From the NCBI RefSeq assembly GCF_007992095.1, contig NZ_BJZP01000003.1:124001-188000 (forward strand): a stretch of DNA of 64,000 nt. The letters are read 5' to 3'. The first letter of the stretch is position 1; each line of letters starts with the position of its first letter. This document shows positions 7,981 to 15,139 of this stretch, one piece after another. The notes beneath the pieces were generated by a model, which did no database searches, was not told where the DNA came from, and saw nothing but the letters and a program-made list of their open reading frames with translations. The stretch is from Paenirhizobium naphthalenivorans (GTDB taxonomy: Bacteria; Pseudomonadota; Alphaproteobacteria; Rhizobiales; Rhizobiaceae). The position numbers and the translations under genes are program-made.

Positions 7981-9003
7981 TTGCCAATCAAAGCCGTCAT
8001 TTTGAACGACACCCGCGGCGACAACCACTTCGGCTGTTTCCGGGTCATGCGGCTCATCGAGGAAAACCTCGCAAACCGGGGCATTCACGTACTGGCCCGT
8101 AGCGGCGTGCGCAACGACTGGGAAAACGACCGGCCGTTCCTCAGTGCAATGGCCAAGAGCGACATCATCGTCATCAACGGCGAAGGGACACTCCATCACG
8201 GCGCCAAGGCAGGAGCCCGCCTTCTGCGCGTCACCGATCATCCGGCCCGCAGCGGCAAACCGGTCGCGCTGATCAATGCGATATACCAGGAAAACCCATC
8301 GGAATGGTCCCGCTATCTCCAAAAGATGACCATCATCTCTACGCGCGATTCCTGGAGCGCCGAAGAGGCCAGCCGCCATGCCGCCCGGCCCGTTGGCTTT
8401 GTCCCGGATCTTTCCCTTTCCGGCGGCTTCACTGAAGCCCCCCCCAATGTGACGCGCGATCTGCTGCTACTCGGTGACTCCGTTTCGCGCGACATCTCAC
8501 GCCAGCTCCTCGCCCTTGCCGATTCACGTGCAGACGCCCGCCTGCTTCCGATCCTGAAGACGATCAAGGCAAGCAAGCCGCACTTTTCGGCGCCAACCAG
8601 GCTATTGCGGGAGGGTTATATCCGGCTTCATGCCAGGGCTTTCGGCTGGAGGCACGGCAATGTCCTGTTCAACAAGGACGAAGCCGGATTCATCAACACC
8701 CTCCAGCACGGTTACCTTCATGTAACCGGTCGCTTCCACGCAGTCTGCTTCTGCCTCTTCACAAAGACGCCGTTCCTTGCGATCGAGTCCAATTCCTGGA
8801 AGATCGAGGCGCTGATGAACGATCTCGGTCTCGGTACGAGACGACTGGTCCGGATCGAGGAGCTGCCCGGCCAACTCACGATGCCTGACGTGCTCGCCTT
8901 TTCCACAGAGGAGATGCGGGCGATCGAGAACGGAATCGCTATGTGCCAAACACGCGCGGCCAAGCTCTTCGACGACATCGCCGATGCGGCGCAGCGCACA
9001 TAG
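7981..9003 (+). CDS. Polysaccharide pyruvyl transferase family protein
   Basis: About 340 residues with the pattern of the polysaccharide pyruvyl transferase family (ExoV, CsaB, WcaK), which moves pyruvate from phosphoenolpyruvate to a sugar to form a ketal. Seen are the N-terminal VILNDTRGDNHFGCF, INGEGTLHHG at 65-74, and the late TGRFHAVCFCLFTKTPFLAI with a downstream SNSWKIEALMNDLGL, the usual HxV/SK region. The start is uncertain: I use the TTG at 7981, where family similarity begins after GAAAGA. An upstream TTG at 7891 would add 30 residues of atypical composition. Adding a negative charge to the LPS core or O-chain is the likely outcome, inferred from the neighbours. Confidence 0.75.
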   Translation: MPIKAVILNDTRGDNHFGCFRVMRLIEENLANRGIHVLARSGVRNDWENDRPFLSAMAKSDIIVINGEGTLHHGAKAGARLLRVTDHPARSGKPVALINAIYQENPSEWSRYLQKMTIISTRDSWSAEEASRHAARPVGFVPDLSLSGGFTEAPPNVTRDLLLLGDSVSRDISRQLLALADSRADARLLPILKTIKASKPHFSAPTRLLREGYIRLHARAFGWRHGNVLFNKDEAGFINTLQHGYLHVTGRFHAVCFCLFTKTPFLAIESNSWKIEALMNDLGLGTRRLVRIEELPGQLTMPDVLAFSTEEMRAIENGIAMCQTRAAKLFDDIADAAQRT

Positions 9004-9012
9004 AATTCCCGT

Positions 9013-9663
9013 TTAGGAATCCATTCCAGATCGCCGATGCGAGAAGCGAGCATCCGAGCCCACGAGGCGCAAGACGAAGTCTTCCTCGGTATCGTAGTCG
9101 TGCGGGGTCGTTTCTTTGGTCTGCCCTCCCGAGAAGGAACCGCTTTGATAGAAATCGAAACCGTAGAGATCCATCGATTTGCATGGCGAACGGCTGAGCA
9201 AGTCAATCATCATTAGTCCGCTTGTCGGCCGAGGGTTGCCGACCTGGGCACATAGGGCCTGATGGCGCTCGCGCGGATAAAGGAAAAAGGATGGTGATCG
9301 CAGGATCCAGCGCGGCAAGGCATGGCGCGGGGGCGACATCCAGAAGATATAGCTCGCTCCTCGCTCGATCATCAGCGACGGGTCCACCTCGAAGCTCGTT
9401 GCAATCACGTCCGTGCGGCTACCGTGGGAGACCGTGGACGGGATTGGTGAGAATTTGAAGCGAATGATCAGATCGTGGTCATCAATCTCCGCTCCGAAGG
9501 CTGAGTCGGCAAGCGATCTGGCGTTCCCCACAACAGCAACCCGCTTTTGCCGAACCAAATCGAAAACATCCTGTTCGGTCAGTGGTGAGCTGTATTGCAA
9601 GCCGAGGAACCGACGCCAAGCACCAATGAAGCGAAGGCGCTTCTTTTCATACTTCTTCTTCAA
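9013..9663 (-). CDS. GT29-like sialyltransferase-family protein
   Basis: A 216-residue protein that shows the motif layout of glycosyltransferase family 29, best known from animal sialyltransferases but also found in some bacteria. The L-motif-like stretch is RVAVVGNARSLADSAFG followed by EIDDHDLIIRFKFSP (41-73). The S-motif-like stretch is PTSGLMMIDLLSRSP with LYGFDFY (146-172), and a VS-like His-x4-Glu follows in HDYDTEED (188-195). GSRTDV at 81-86 also fits the family. The N-terminus is basic, without a clear membrane anchor. The start is a TTG at 9663 with no convincing ribosome binding site, so the true start may lie elsewhere. Base composition is less GC-rich than the flanking housekeeping genes. 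The real donor (Kdo, Kdn, nonulosonate or other) is unknown. Confidence 0.65.
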   Translation of the reverse strand: MKKKYEKKRLRFIGAWRRFLGLQYSSPLTEQDVFDLVRQKRVAVVGNARSLADSAFGAEIDDHDLIIRFKFSPIPSTVSHGSRTDVIATSFEVDPSLMIERGASYIFWMSPPRHALPRWILRSPSFFLYPRERHQALCAQVGNPRPTSGLMMIDLLSRSPCKSMDLYGFDFYQSGSFSGGQTKETTPHDYDTEEDFVLRLVGSDARFSHRRSGMDS

Positions 9664-9719
9664 GATCGACCAAATAGACAGTGTCTTACCCCTGATTCTA
9701 GAGCGTTTTTCCGCTCTCG

Positions 9720-10565
9720 TCAGCGAAGGGCCGACGCATCGGTAACCATAGCGTAGACCAAACGCGCCAGCAACATTCCCTTGGTTCGCAAATAGCGCCG
9801 AAAATAGGGGATATCGTGCAGGTCGCGCCGGTCCATTTCCTCCTGTTCACGGTCCGTCATTTCATGAAATTCGTAGGCGCCTCGCCTGAGTGGAAGCAGT
9901 GACCTCTTGCGTCTTCCGGACCGATAGGTCTTCGGAAATGGCACATGCATTACGACCGGAGAGAATGGAAAAAGCCGGACATATCCTAGTTGGGCAAGAT
10001 CCTTCTTGTTTGCCGATTCGCTCTCCCGGAAAACCCAGCCGAGTCCCTTCAGCGTCGACAGGCGAAGAATGCCAACATCAGCATATGAGCGACGGTTGTC
10101 ACCGTCCGGAAACCGATAGGCTCTGACCTTTTCAAGGATCTCGTAGGGGTACCCTTTTCGCAAAAAGCGAGGATCAACCTGTAGAACCTTATCATCCGAC
10201 GCGAAAAGCTGACCGTACTGTTTCTGCATGGGCTCATCGAACGGCCTGACGAACTGCATGTCGTCCTGGATAAGGAATATGAATTCATATCCTTCATCCT
10301 GTGCATAGCCACACATCCTCTGGATATTCCTGTAGAGGTTGCCATGACGTCGACCTTCCTTATCCTCCGTCGATGCCACGCACAGCTTCAGCCGCGGACG
10401 GTATTTTTCGATAATCGCCCGCGTGACGGGATCCTCACTCTGGTCGTCGATCACTGCGACGTCGAATCCCGGACACATCTTGAAGGTCGACTGGATGCAA
10501 CGCTCCAAGGCTGTCCCCATATTGTAGGAGAAAATGCACAGCAGCACGTTTTTCGATGTCAGCAT
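9720..10565 (-). CDS. Family 2 glycosyltransferase
   Basis: A 281-residue GT-A fold enzyme of family GT2. The N-terminus VLLCIFSYNMGTALERCI, the first acidic pair in VIDDQSEDP (38-46) and the metal-binding DxD-like IQDDMQF (99-105) are all present. No membrane helices are evident, so it is a soluble or peripheral transferase using a nucleotide sugar on the cytoplasmic side. It lies 19 bases downstream of lrp on the same strand and ahead of the GT29-like gene, so the three may share a transcript. Codon use includes more A/T-rich codons than the neighbours, which fits a variable LPS locus. The sugar and linkage cannot be told. Confidence 0.8.
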   Translation of the reverse strand: MLTSKNVLLCIFSYNMGTALERCIQSTFKMCPGFDVAVIDDQSEDPVTRAIIEKYRPRLKLCVASTEDKEGRRHGNLYRNIQRMCGYAQDEGYEFIFLIQDDMQFVRPFDEPMQKQYGQLFASDDKVLQVDPRFLRKGYPYEILEKVRAYRFPDGDNRRSYADVGILRLSTLKGLGWVFRESESANKKDLAQLGYVRLFPFSPVVMHVPFPKTYRSGRRKRSLLPLRRGAYEFHEMTDREQEEMDRRDLHDIPYFRRYLRTKGMLLARLVYAMVTDASALR

Positions 10566-10584
10566 TGCAACGGATGTCCTTGAA

Positions 10585-11067
10585 TCAAATCTCCACCAGG
10601 CCGACCTTCTTGACCTGGCGGATCGTCAGCATGGTGCGCACAGTGTGGACGTGTTCGTTCGCCGTCAAAACCTCGATGACGAAATCCTGAAACTTCGTCA
10701 GGTTCTCGGCCACGCAATGCAGCAGGAAATCGCTGTCGCCGGAGACCATCCAGGCCTGACGGACCATCGCCCAGCCGTCGGTCGCGGCGGCGAAGGCCTT
10801 GAGATTACTCTCTGACTGATGCTTGAGGCCGATCATGCAGAAGGCAACCAGATCAAGACCGAGCTTCGGCGCGTTCAACATGGCATGATAGCCCTCGATA
10901 ATCCCCGCCTCTTCCAGCTTGCGCACCCGCCGAAGACAGGGTGGCGCCGAGATCCCGACCCGCTCCGAGAGCTCGACATTCGTCATTCTCCCGTCACATT
11001 GCAGTTCACGCAGGATTTTCAGATCAATAGCGTCCAGCTCGGCTCTCAACACGGATCGGCCTTTCAT
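10585..11067 (-). CDS. lrp: Lrp/AsnC family transcriptional regulator
   Basis: A 160-residue Lrp-type regulator. The N-terminal winged helix-turn-helix is seen as LDAIDLKILRELQCDGRMTN, then VGISAPPCLRRVRKLEEAGII. The C-terminal RAM ligand domain starts at MLNAPKLGLDLVAF and carries the DFLLHCVAENL strand. Such proteins form octamers and respond to amino acids such as leucine. The gene lies between the LPS locus and trxB, the same place as lrp in the S. meliloti lps cluster, and is divergent from trxB with 208 bases between the starts. The ATG at 11067 is the only sensible start, though its ribosome binding site is weak. Confidence 0.92.
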   Translation of the reverse strand: MKGRSVLRAELDAIDLKILRELQCDGRMTNVELSERVGISAPPCLRRVRKLEEAGIIEGYHAMLNAPKLGLDLVAFCMIGLKHQSESNLKAFAAATDGWAMVRQAWMVSGDSDFLLHCVAENLTKFQDFVIEVLTANEHVHTVRTMLTIRQVKKVGLVEI

Positions 11068-11275
11068 GGGATGGTCATCTGTTATCTAGCTGAACTGCAC
11101 GAATAGGCAAGAATCTGTCGGAATTGAGCACAAAAATTACCGCGCAACGGAATGCCTTGTTGGTATTGCAATGCTGACCTTGAATAAATGCATGGACCAA
11201 TCATAAATGAGCCTACAAGGAAGCGGCGCGCGAGCTTATATCGCCTTTCCCTCCGCCGCTTTGAAAGGAATTGCC

Positions 11276-12250
11276 ATGACCTCCCGCCATACCAAGGTGC
11301 TGATCATCGGTTCTGGCCCTGCCGGATATACCGCAGCGATCTATGCCGCCCGCGCCATGCTGAAGCCGGTCCTGATCGCCGGCATGGAACAGGGCGGCCA
11401 ATTGATGATCACCACGGATGTTGAAAACTACCCGGGCTTCGCCGATCCGATTCAGGGCCCCTGGCTCATGGAGCAGATGCTCCACCAGGCAACCCATGTC
11501 GGCGCCGAGATCGTCAACGACCTGGTCACCGAGGTCGACCTGTCGCACCGCCCCTTCACCGCCCGGACCGATTCCGGCACCGTCTGGACCGCCGATACGC
11601 TGATCGTCGCCACCGGCGCCAAGGCCAAATGGCTCGGCATCGAGAGCGAACAGCATTTCCAGGGCTTTGGCGTTTCCGCCTGCGCCACTTGCGATGGCTT
11701 CTTTTATCGCAACAAGGATGTCATCGTCGTCGGTGGCGGAAATTCGGCCGTCGAAGAGGCGCTGTATCTCTCACATATCACCAAGTCGGTCACCGTCGTG
11801 CACCGCCGTGATTCGTTCCGCTCGGAGAAGATCCTGCAGGAGCGGTTGTTCGCCAAGGACAACATCCGCGTGATGTGGAACACCGAAGTGGCCGAGATCA
11901 CCGGTACGCCGGCCAAGCCACCGATGCCGCCGTCAGTCTCGGGCGTCAAGCTGCGCGACACCCAGAACGGCGCGATCACCGAAATGCCGATCGACGGCGT
12001 CTTCGTCGCCATCGGCCATGCGCCGGCCGTCGAGCTGTTCAAGGGCAAGCTGAAGCTCAAGCCCAACGGCTATCTCTGGACGGTACCCGACTCGACCGCC
12101 ACCGACGTCGACGGTGTATTCGCCGCTGGCGACGTAACGGATGATATCTACCGCCAGGCCATTACTGCCGCCGGAATGGGTTGCATGGCGGCCCTTGAGG
12201 CCGAGCGCTTCCTGTCGGCCGCCCCGGTCCGCGCCAAAGCGGCGGAGTAA
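11276..12250 (+). CDS. trxB: Thioredoxin reductase
   Basis: TrxB uses NADPH and FAD to reduce thioredoxin in the cytoplasm. The protein is 324 residues, the normal bacterial length. The FAD-binding IIGSGPAGYTAAIYAARA is at 10-27, the redox-active pair is in CATCDG (Cys136 and Cys139), the NADPH-binding VVGGGNSAVEEAL follows at 151-163, and the C-terminal FAD contact GDVTDDIYRQ is present. The ATG at 11276 is preceded by AAAGGAATT; upstream in-frame starts add residues with no family match. LsrB, which follows 19 bases later, controls redox and LPS functions in S. meliloti, so the pairing makes functional sense. Confidence 0.97.
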   Translation: MTSRHTKVLIIGSGPAGYTAAIYAARAMLKPVLIAGMEQGGQLMITTDVENYPGFADPIQGPWLMEQMLHQATHVGAEIVNDLVTEVDLSHRPFTARTDSGTVWTADTLIVATGAKAKWLGIESEQHFQGFGVSACATCDGFFYRNKDVIVVGGGNSAVEEALYLSHITKSVTVVHRRDSFRSEKILQERLFAKDNIRVMWNTEVAEITGTPAKPPMPPSVSGVKLRDTQNGAITEMPIDGVFVAIGHAPAVELFKGKLKLKPNGYLWTVPDSTATDVDGVFAAGDVTDDIYRQAITAAGMGCMAALEAERFLSAAPVRAKAAE

Positions 12251-12269
12251 GAACATGAGAGGGGGCGGC

Positions 12270-13166
12270 ATGCCGTTGGATTGGGACAAGTTGCGCATTT
12301 TTCATGCGGCCGCCGAAGCTGGGTCTTTCACCCATGCGGCCGACAAGCTGCACCTTTCCCAGTCGGCCATCAGCCGCCAGGTCAGCGCGCTGGAACAGGA
12401 TATCGGCGTCAAGCTGTTCCACCGCCACGCGCGCGGCCTTATCCTGACCGAACAAGGCGAATTGCTCTACCGCACCGCCCATGACGTTCTGCTAAAGCTC
12501 GAAACGGTCAAGATGCAATTGACCGAGACGACCGAAAAGCCGAGCGGGAAGCTGCGCGTCACGACGACCGTCGGCCTCGGCCAGGGTTGGCTCACCGACA
12601 AGGTGCAAGAGTTCTTGCAACTATATCCGGACATGTCGATCCAGTTGATTCTCGACAACGAGGAACTCGACGTCAACATGCGCCATGCCGACTGCGCCAT
12701 CCGGCTTCGCCAGCCGCAGCAGTCGGACCTCATCCAGCGCAAACTGTTCACCGTGCACATGCATGTCTATGCGGCTCCCTCCTATATCAACCGCTACGGC
12801 GAGCCGCAGTCGATCGAGGAACTGGACAACCACCGCATCATTACATTCGGCGAACCCGCCCCCGGTTATCTGCTTGACGTCAACTGGCTGGAGGTCGCCG
12901 GCCGCACCTCAGACAATCCGCGTCAACCGCATCTGCAGATCAACAGCCTGACCTCGATCAAGCGCGCTGCCCTGCTCGGAATCGGCATCGCCATGCTGCC
13001 GGACTACATCGTTGGCCGCGATCCGGGATTGCTACAACTTGTGACCAGCGCCGACGTGCCGTCGTTCGACACCTATTTCTGCTATCCGGACGAAATGAAA
13101 AACGCGGCGAAGCTCAAGGCCTTTCGCGATTTCATTGTCACCAAAGCCCGCAATTGGAACTTTTAG
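12270..13166 (+). CDS. lsrB: LysR family regulator LsrB/VtlR
   Basis: A 298-residue LysR-type regulator. The N-terminal helix-turn-helix is FTHAADKLHLSQSAISRQVS (20-39), and a two-lobed ligand domain follows (KLRVTTTVGLGQGWL onward). By position directly after trxB and next to an AbcR-type small RNA it corresponds to LsrB of S. meliloti and VtlR of Brucella and Agrobacterium, which affects LPS, oxidative stress and symbiosis or virulence and activates abcR small RNAs. Cysteines are present in HADCAIRL and YFCYPDEM, of interest because LsrB is described as redox-responsive. I chose the ATG at 12270 with GAGGGGG upstream; an ATG at 12255 is also possible. It probably runs from a trxB transcript. 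Confidence 0.88.
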   Translation: MPLDWDKLRIFHAAAEAGSFTHAADKLHLSQSAISRQVSALEQDIGVKLFHRHARGLILTEQGELLYRTAHDVLLKLETVKMQLTETTEKPSGKLRVTTTVGLGQGWLTDKVQEFLQLYPDMSIQLILDNEELDVNMRHADCAIRLRQPQQSDLIQRKLFTVHMHVYAAPSYINRYGEPQSIEELDNHRIITFGEPAPGYLLDVNWLEVAGRTSDNPRQPHLQINSLTSIKRAALLGIGIAMLPDYIVGRDPGLLQLVTSADVPSFDTYFCYPDEMKNAAKLKAFRDFIVTKARNWNF

Positions 13167-13217
13167 GCCACACATAGCAAAGCGAAAGCCAAGACCTGCG
13201 ACTACCGCATGCCTGAC

Positions 13218-13261
13218 ATGCATAAAAAAGCATTGTTCACTGCACAAAAAACCATCATATC
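13218..13261 (+). promoter_or_regulatory. Promoter and LysR-type box for the AbcR-type RNA
   Basis: A sigma-70-like pair is seen: TTGTTC at 13233-13238 and CATATC at 13256-13261 with a 17-base spacer. Overlapping its -35 side is the inverted repeat ATGC-N8-GCAT (13218-13233) in an A-rich stretch, the kind of site a LysR-type activator such as the adjacent LsrB would use. The site assignment is an inference. Confidence 0.5.
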
Positions 13262-13267
13262 GCACAC

Positions 13268-13386
13268 AGCTGATGCACATGGTGGCTTTTTCCTCCCAGT
13301 TCCACCGCAGCAGCTGTTCCCCTCTGGAGGTTTATTGACCTTCACACTTCAAGGGCCCTGGAGAAATCCGGTGGCCCTTTTTTTTT
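13268..13386 (+). ncRNA. abcR: AbcR (alpha-r15) family trans-acting small RNA
   Basis: AbcR RNAs are Hfq-dependent repressors of ABC-transporter and other mRNAs in Rhizobiales. They pair with ribosome binding sites through exposed CUCCCA-type motifs. Here a stretch of about 119 bases has TCCTCCCAGTTCC at 13291-13303, a second pyrimidine-rich GTTCCCCTCTGGAGG region, and a strong intrinsic terminator: AAGGGCC (13351-13357) pairs with GGCCCTT (13373-13379) and nine T follow. Length, motif, terminator and location between lsrB and an ArsR gene all match the known abcR locus of S. meliloti and Agrobacterium. Those species carry two tandem copies; only one is seen here. The 5' end is inferred from the promoter. 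Confidence 0.82.
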
Positions 13387-13448
13387 GAGCGTGCGGACAG
13401 CTCGGACAACAGGCGCAAGATCGGCTGAATGTTCGCATCCAAAAGTGT

Positions 13449-13471
13449 ATCAAAATTGGACACCTTTTGAT
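13449..13471. promoter_or_regulatory. Palindromic operator candidate upstream of the ArsR gene
   Basis: ATCAAAA (13449-13455) and TTTTGAT (13465-13471) form a perfect 7-bp inverted repeat around 9 bases. It lies about 80 bases ahead of the ArsR start and just upstream of a possible promoter (TTGACC at 13492-13497, TATGTC 16 bases on). It may be the autoregulatory site of the ArsR protein; this is inference. Confidence 0.35.
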
Positions 13472-13552
13472 GTTTTTTCACGTAGGCGTGAGTTGACCTT
13501 GGCAATTCCTACCATATGTCAGACGGCACAAAGCCAGACGGACCCATTGCTG

Positions 13553-13846
13553 ATGAATATCGACGAAACGCTCAAAGCGCTCGCGCACCCCGCTCGGATC
13601 GAAATCCTGACCTGGCTCAAGGACCCGGAGCGCCATTTTGCCGCCCAACAGCAACCATTGGCTCTGGGCGTGAGCGCTGGCCAGTTCGAGCGCTGCGGCC
13701 TATCGCAATCGACGGTGTCCGCCCATCTCGCAACCCTGCAACGTGCCGGCCTGATCTCCTCCACCCGCGTCGGCCAGTGGGTTCTCTACCGCCGCAACGA
13801 AGATGTCATCGGCGCCTTCCTCCGTGCCTTGAACGCCGTGCTGTGA
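13553..13846 (+). CDS. ArsR family winged-helix regulator
   Basis: A 97-residue ArsR/SmtB-type repressor. The pattern MNIDETLKALAHPARIEIL opens the winged helix, the recognition helix region is CGLSQSTVSAHLATLQRAGL, and the wing is STRVGQWVLYRRNE. No CxC metal motif of classical arsenic or cadmium sensors is visible; a single Cys (ERCGLSQ) precedes the recognition helix, as in redox- or electrophile-sensing members. It lies 60 bases ahead of an old yellow enzyme gene on the same strand, a pairing common in proteobacteria, so it most likely represses that gene and responds to reactive electrophiles. The ATG at 13553 is used although its ribosome binding site is weak. Confidence 0.88.
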   Translation: MNIDETLKALAHPARIEILTWLKDPERHFAAQQQPLALGVSAGQFERCGLSQSTVSAHLATLQRAGLISSTRVGQWVLYRRNEDVIGAFLRALNAVL

Positions 13847-13906
13847 AGCCCCAGATGGTATTGGCTGGCGTAGCCGTCGCATTCGCCAGCCAATCTGGAG
13901 ATATTC

Positions 13907-15007
13907 ATGACCAGTCTTTTTGATCCGATCAAACTCGGACACGTAGAACTTTCAAACCGCATCGCCATGGCGCCGCTGACCCGAAACCGTTCCCCTGGCG
14001 CCGTTCCCAATGACCTCAACGTCACCTACTATGAGCAGCGCGCGTCTGCCGGCCTCTTGATCTCGGAAGGCACACCGATCAGCCAGCAAGGCCAGGGATA
14101 TGCGCAGGTTCCGGGCCTTTACCTGCCTGAATCGATCGAGGGCTGGAAGCGCGTGACGGCCGCCGTACACGGGGCCGGCGGGCGGATTGCCGCCCAACTC
14201 TGGCACGTCGGCCGGATTTCACACAACTCGCTTCAACCGAATGGGGACCAGCCAGTCGCACCTTCGGCGATCCGGGCGAAGTCCAAGACCTTCATTATCA
14301 ACGATGATGGAACCGGCGGCTTCGTCGACACTTCTGAGCCGCGGGCGCTTGCTCTCGACGAAATCCCCTCCATTCTCGAAGACTACCGTCGCGCCGCCCG
14401 CGCGGCGATCGACGCCGGCTTCGATGCCGTCGAGATCCATGGCGCCAATGGCTACCTTATCGACCAGTTCCTGCGGTCTAGCTCCAACTCCCGCAGCGAC
14501 GCCTATGGCGGATCGATCGAGAACCGGACGCGTTTTGCCATCGAGGCTGTCGATACGATCGTCAAGGAAATCGGCGCCGAGCGCACCGGCATCCGCATTT
14601 CTCCGGTCACACCGGCCAATGACGTCTCCGACCCGGATCCGCAACCGCTATTCAACCTTCTGGTGGAAAAGCTGGCGGTTTATGATCTCGCCTTCATCCA
14701 CGTGATCGAAGGCGCGACCGGCGGTGACCGCGACAACCTGCCGTTCGACTGGGCGGCGATGAAGGCTGCCTACCGGGCCAAGGGTGGCAAGGCGGTGTGG
14801 ATGGTCAACAACGGCTATGACCGCGCTACGGCAATGGATGCTGTCGCTTCGGGCCGGGCCGACATGGTCTCTTTCGGGCGGCTGTTCATTGCCAATCCCG
14901 ATCTGGTTGCACGTTTGAAGGCCGATGCGCCGCTCAATGCACCGAATCGAGCCACCTTCTATGGCGGCGGCGCCGAAGGTTATACCGACTATCCGAAACT
15001 CGCCTGA
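13907..15007 (+). CDS. Old yellow enzyme family alkene/N-ethylmaleimide reductase
   Basis: A 366-residue FMN-dependent TIM-barrel ene-reductase (NemA/XenB group) that reduces activated C=C bonds and nitro compounds with NAD(P)H. The start SLFDPIKLGHVELSNRIAMA is typical. Further landmarks are LWHVGRISH at 98-106, the substrate-binding EIHGANGYLIDQFLR, RSDAYGGSIENRTRF, and the FMN-phosphate-binding MVSFGRLFIANPDLV. It is cytoplasmic. It probably forms an operon with the ArsR gene upstream and is closed by a strong terminator 28 bases past its stop. It is likely a detoxification enzyme induced by electrophiles. The exact substrate is not predictable. Confidence 0.93.
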   Translation: MTSLFDPIKLGHVELSNRIAMAPLTRNRSPGAVPNDLNVTYYEQRASAGLLISEGTPISQQGQGYAQVPGLYLPESIEGWKRVTAAVHGAGGRIAAQLWHVGRISHNSLQPNGDQPVAPSAIRAKSKTFIINDDGTGGFVDTSEPRALALDEIPSILEDYRRAARAAIDAGFDAVEIHGANGYLIDQFLRSSSNSRSDAYGGSIENRTRFAIEAVDTIVKEIGAERTGIRISPVTPANDVSDPDPQPLFNLLVEKLAVYDLAFIHVIEGATGGDRDNLPFDWAAMKAAYRAKGGKAVWMVNNGYDRATAMDAVASGRADMVSFGRLFIANPDLVARLKADAPLNAPNRATFYGGGAEGYTDYPKLA

Positions 15008-15035
15008 GCCGGCGCGAACGCACGTCACAAAGACG

Positions 15036-15066
15036 AAAGCCCCGCTGGCGACAGCGGGGCTTTCTC
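15036..15066 (+). terminator. Rho-independent terminator after the ene-reductase gene
   Basis: A perfect 11-bp stem, AAAGCCCCGCT (15036-15046) with AGCGGGGCTTT (15053-15063), closes a 6-base loop and is followed by CTCGTTT. Confidence 0.88.
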
Positions 15067-15139
15067 GTTTGGCGGATCGGAGATCAGACGAGACCGCAAT
15101 GCGCAGGTCCAATCATGGCCATCCTTTCGAACTCGCTTG

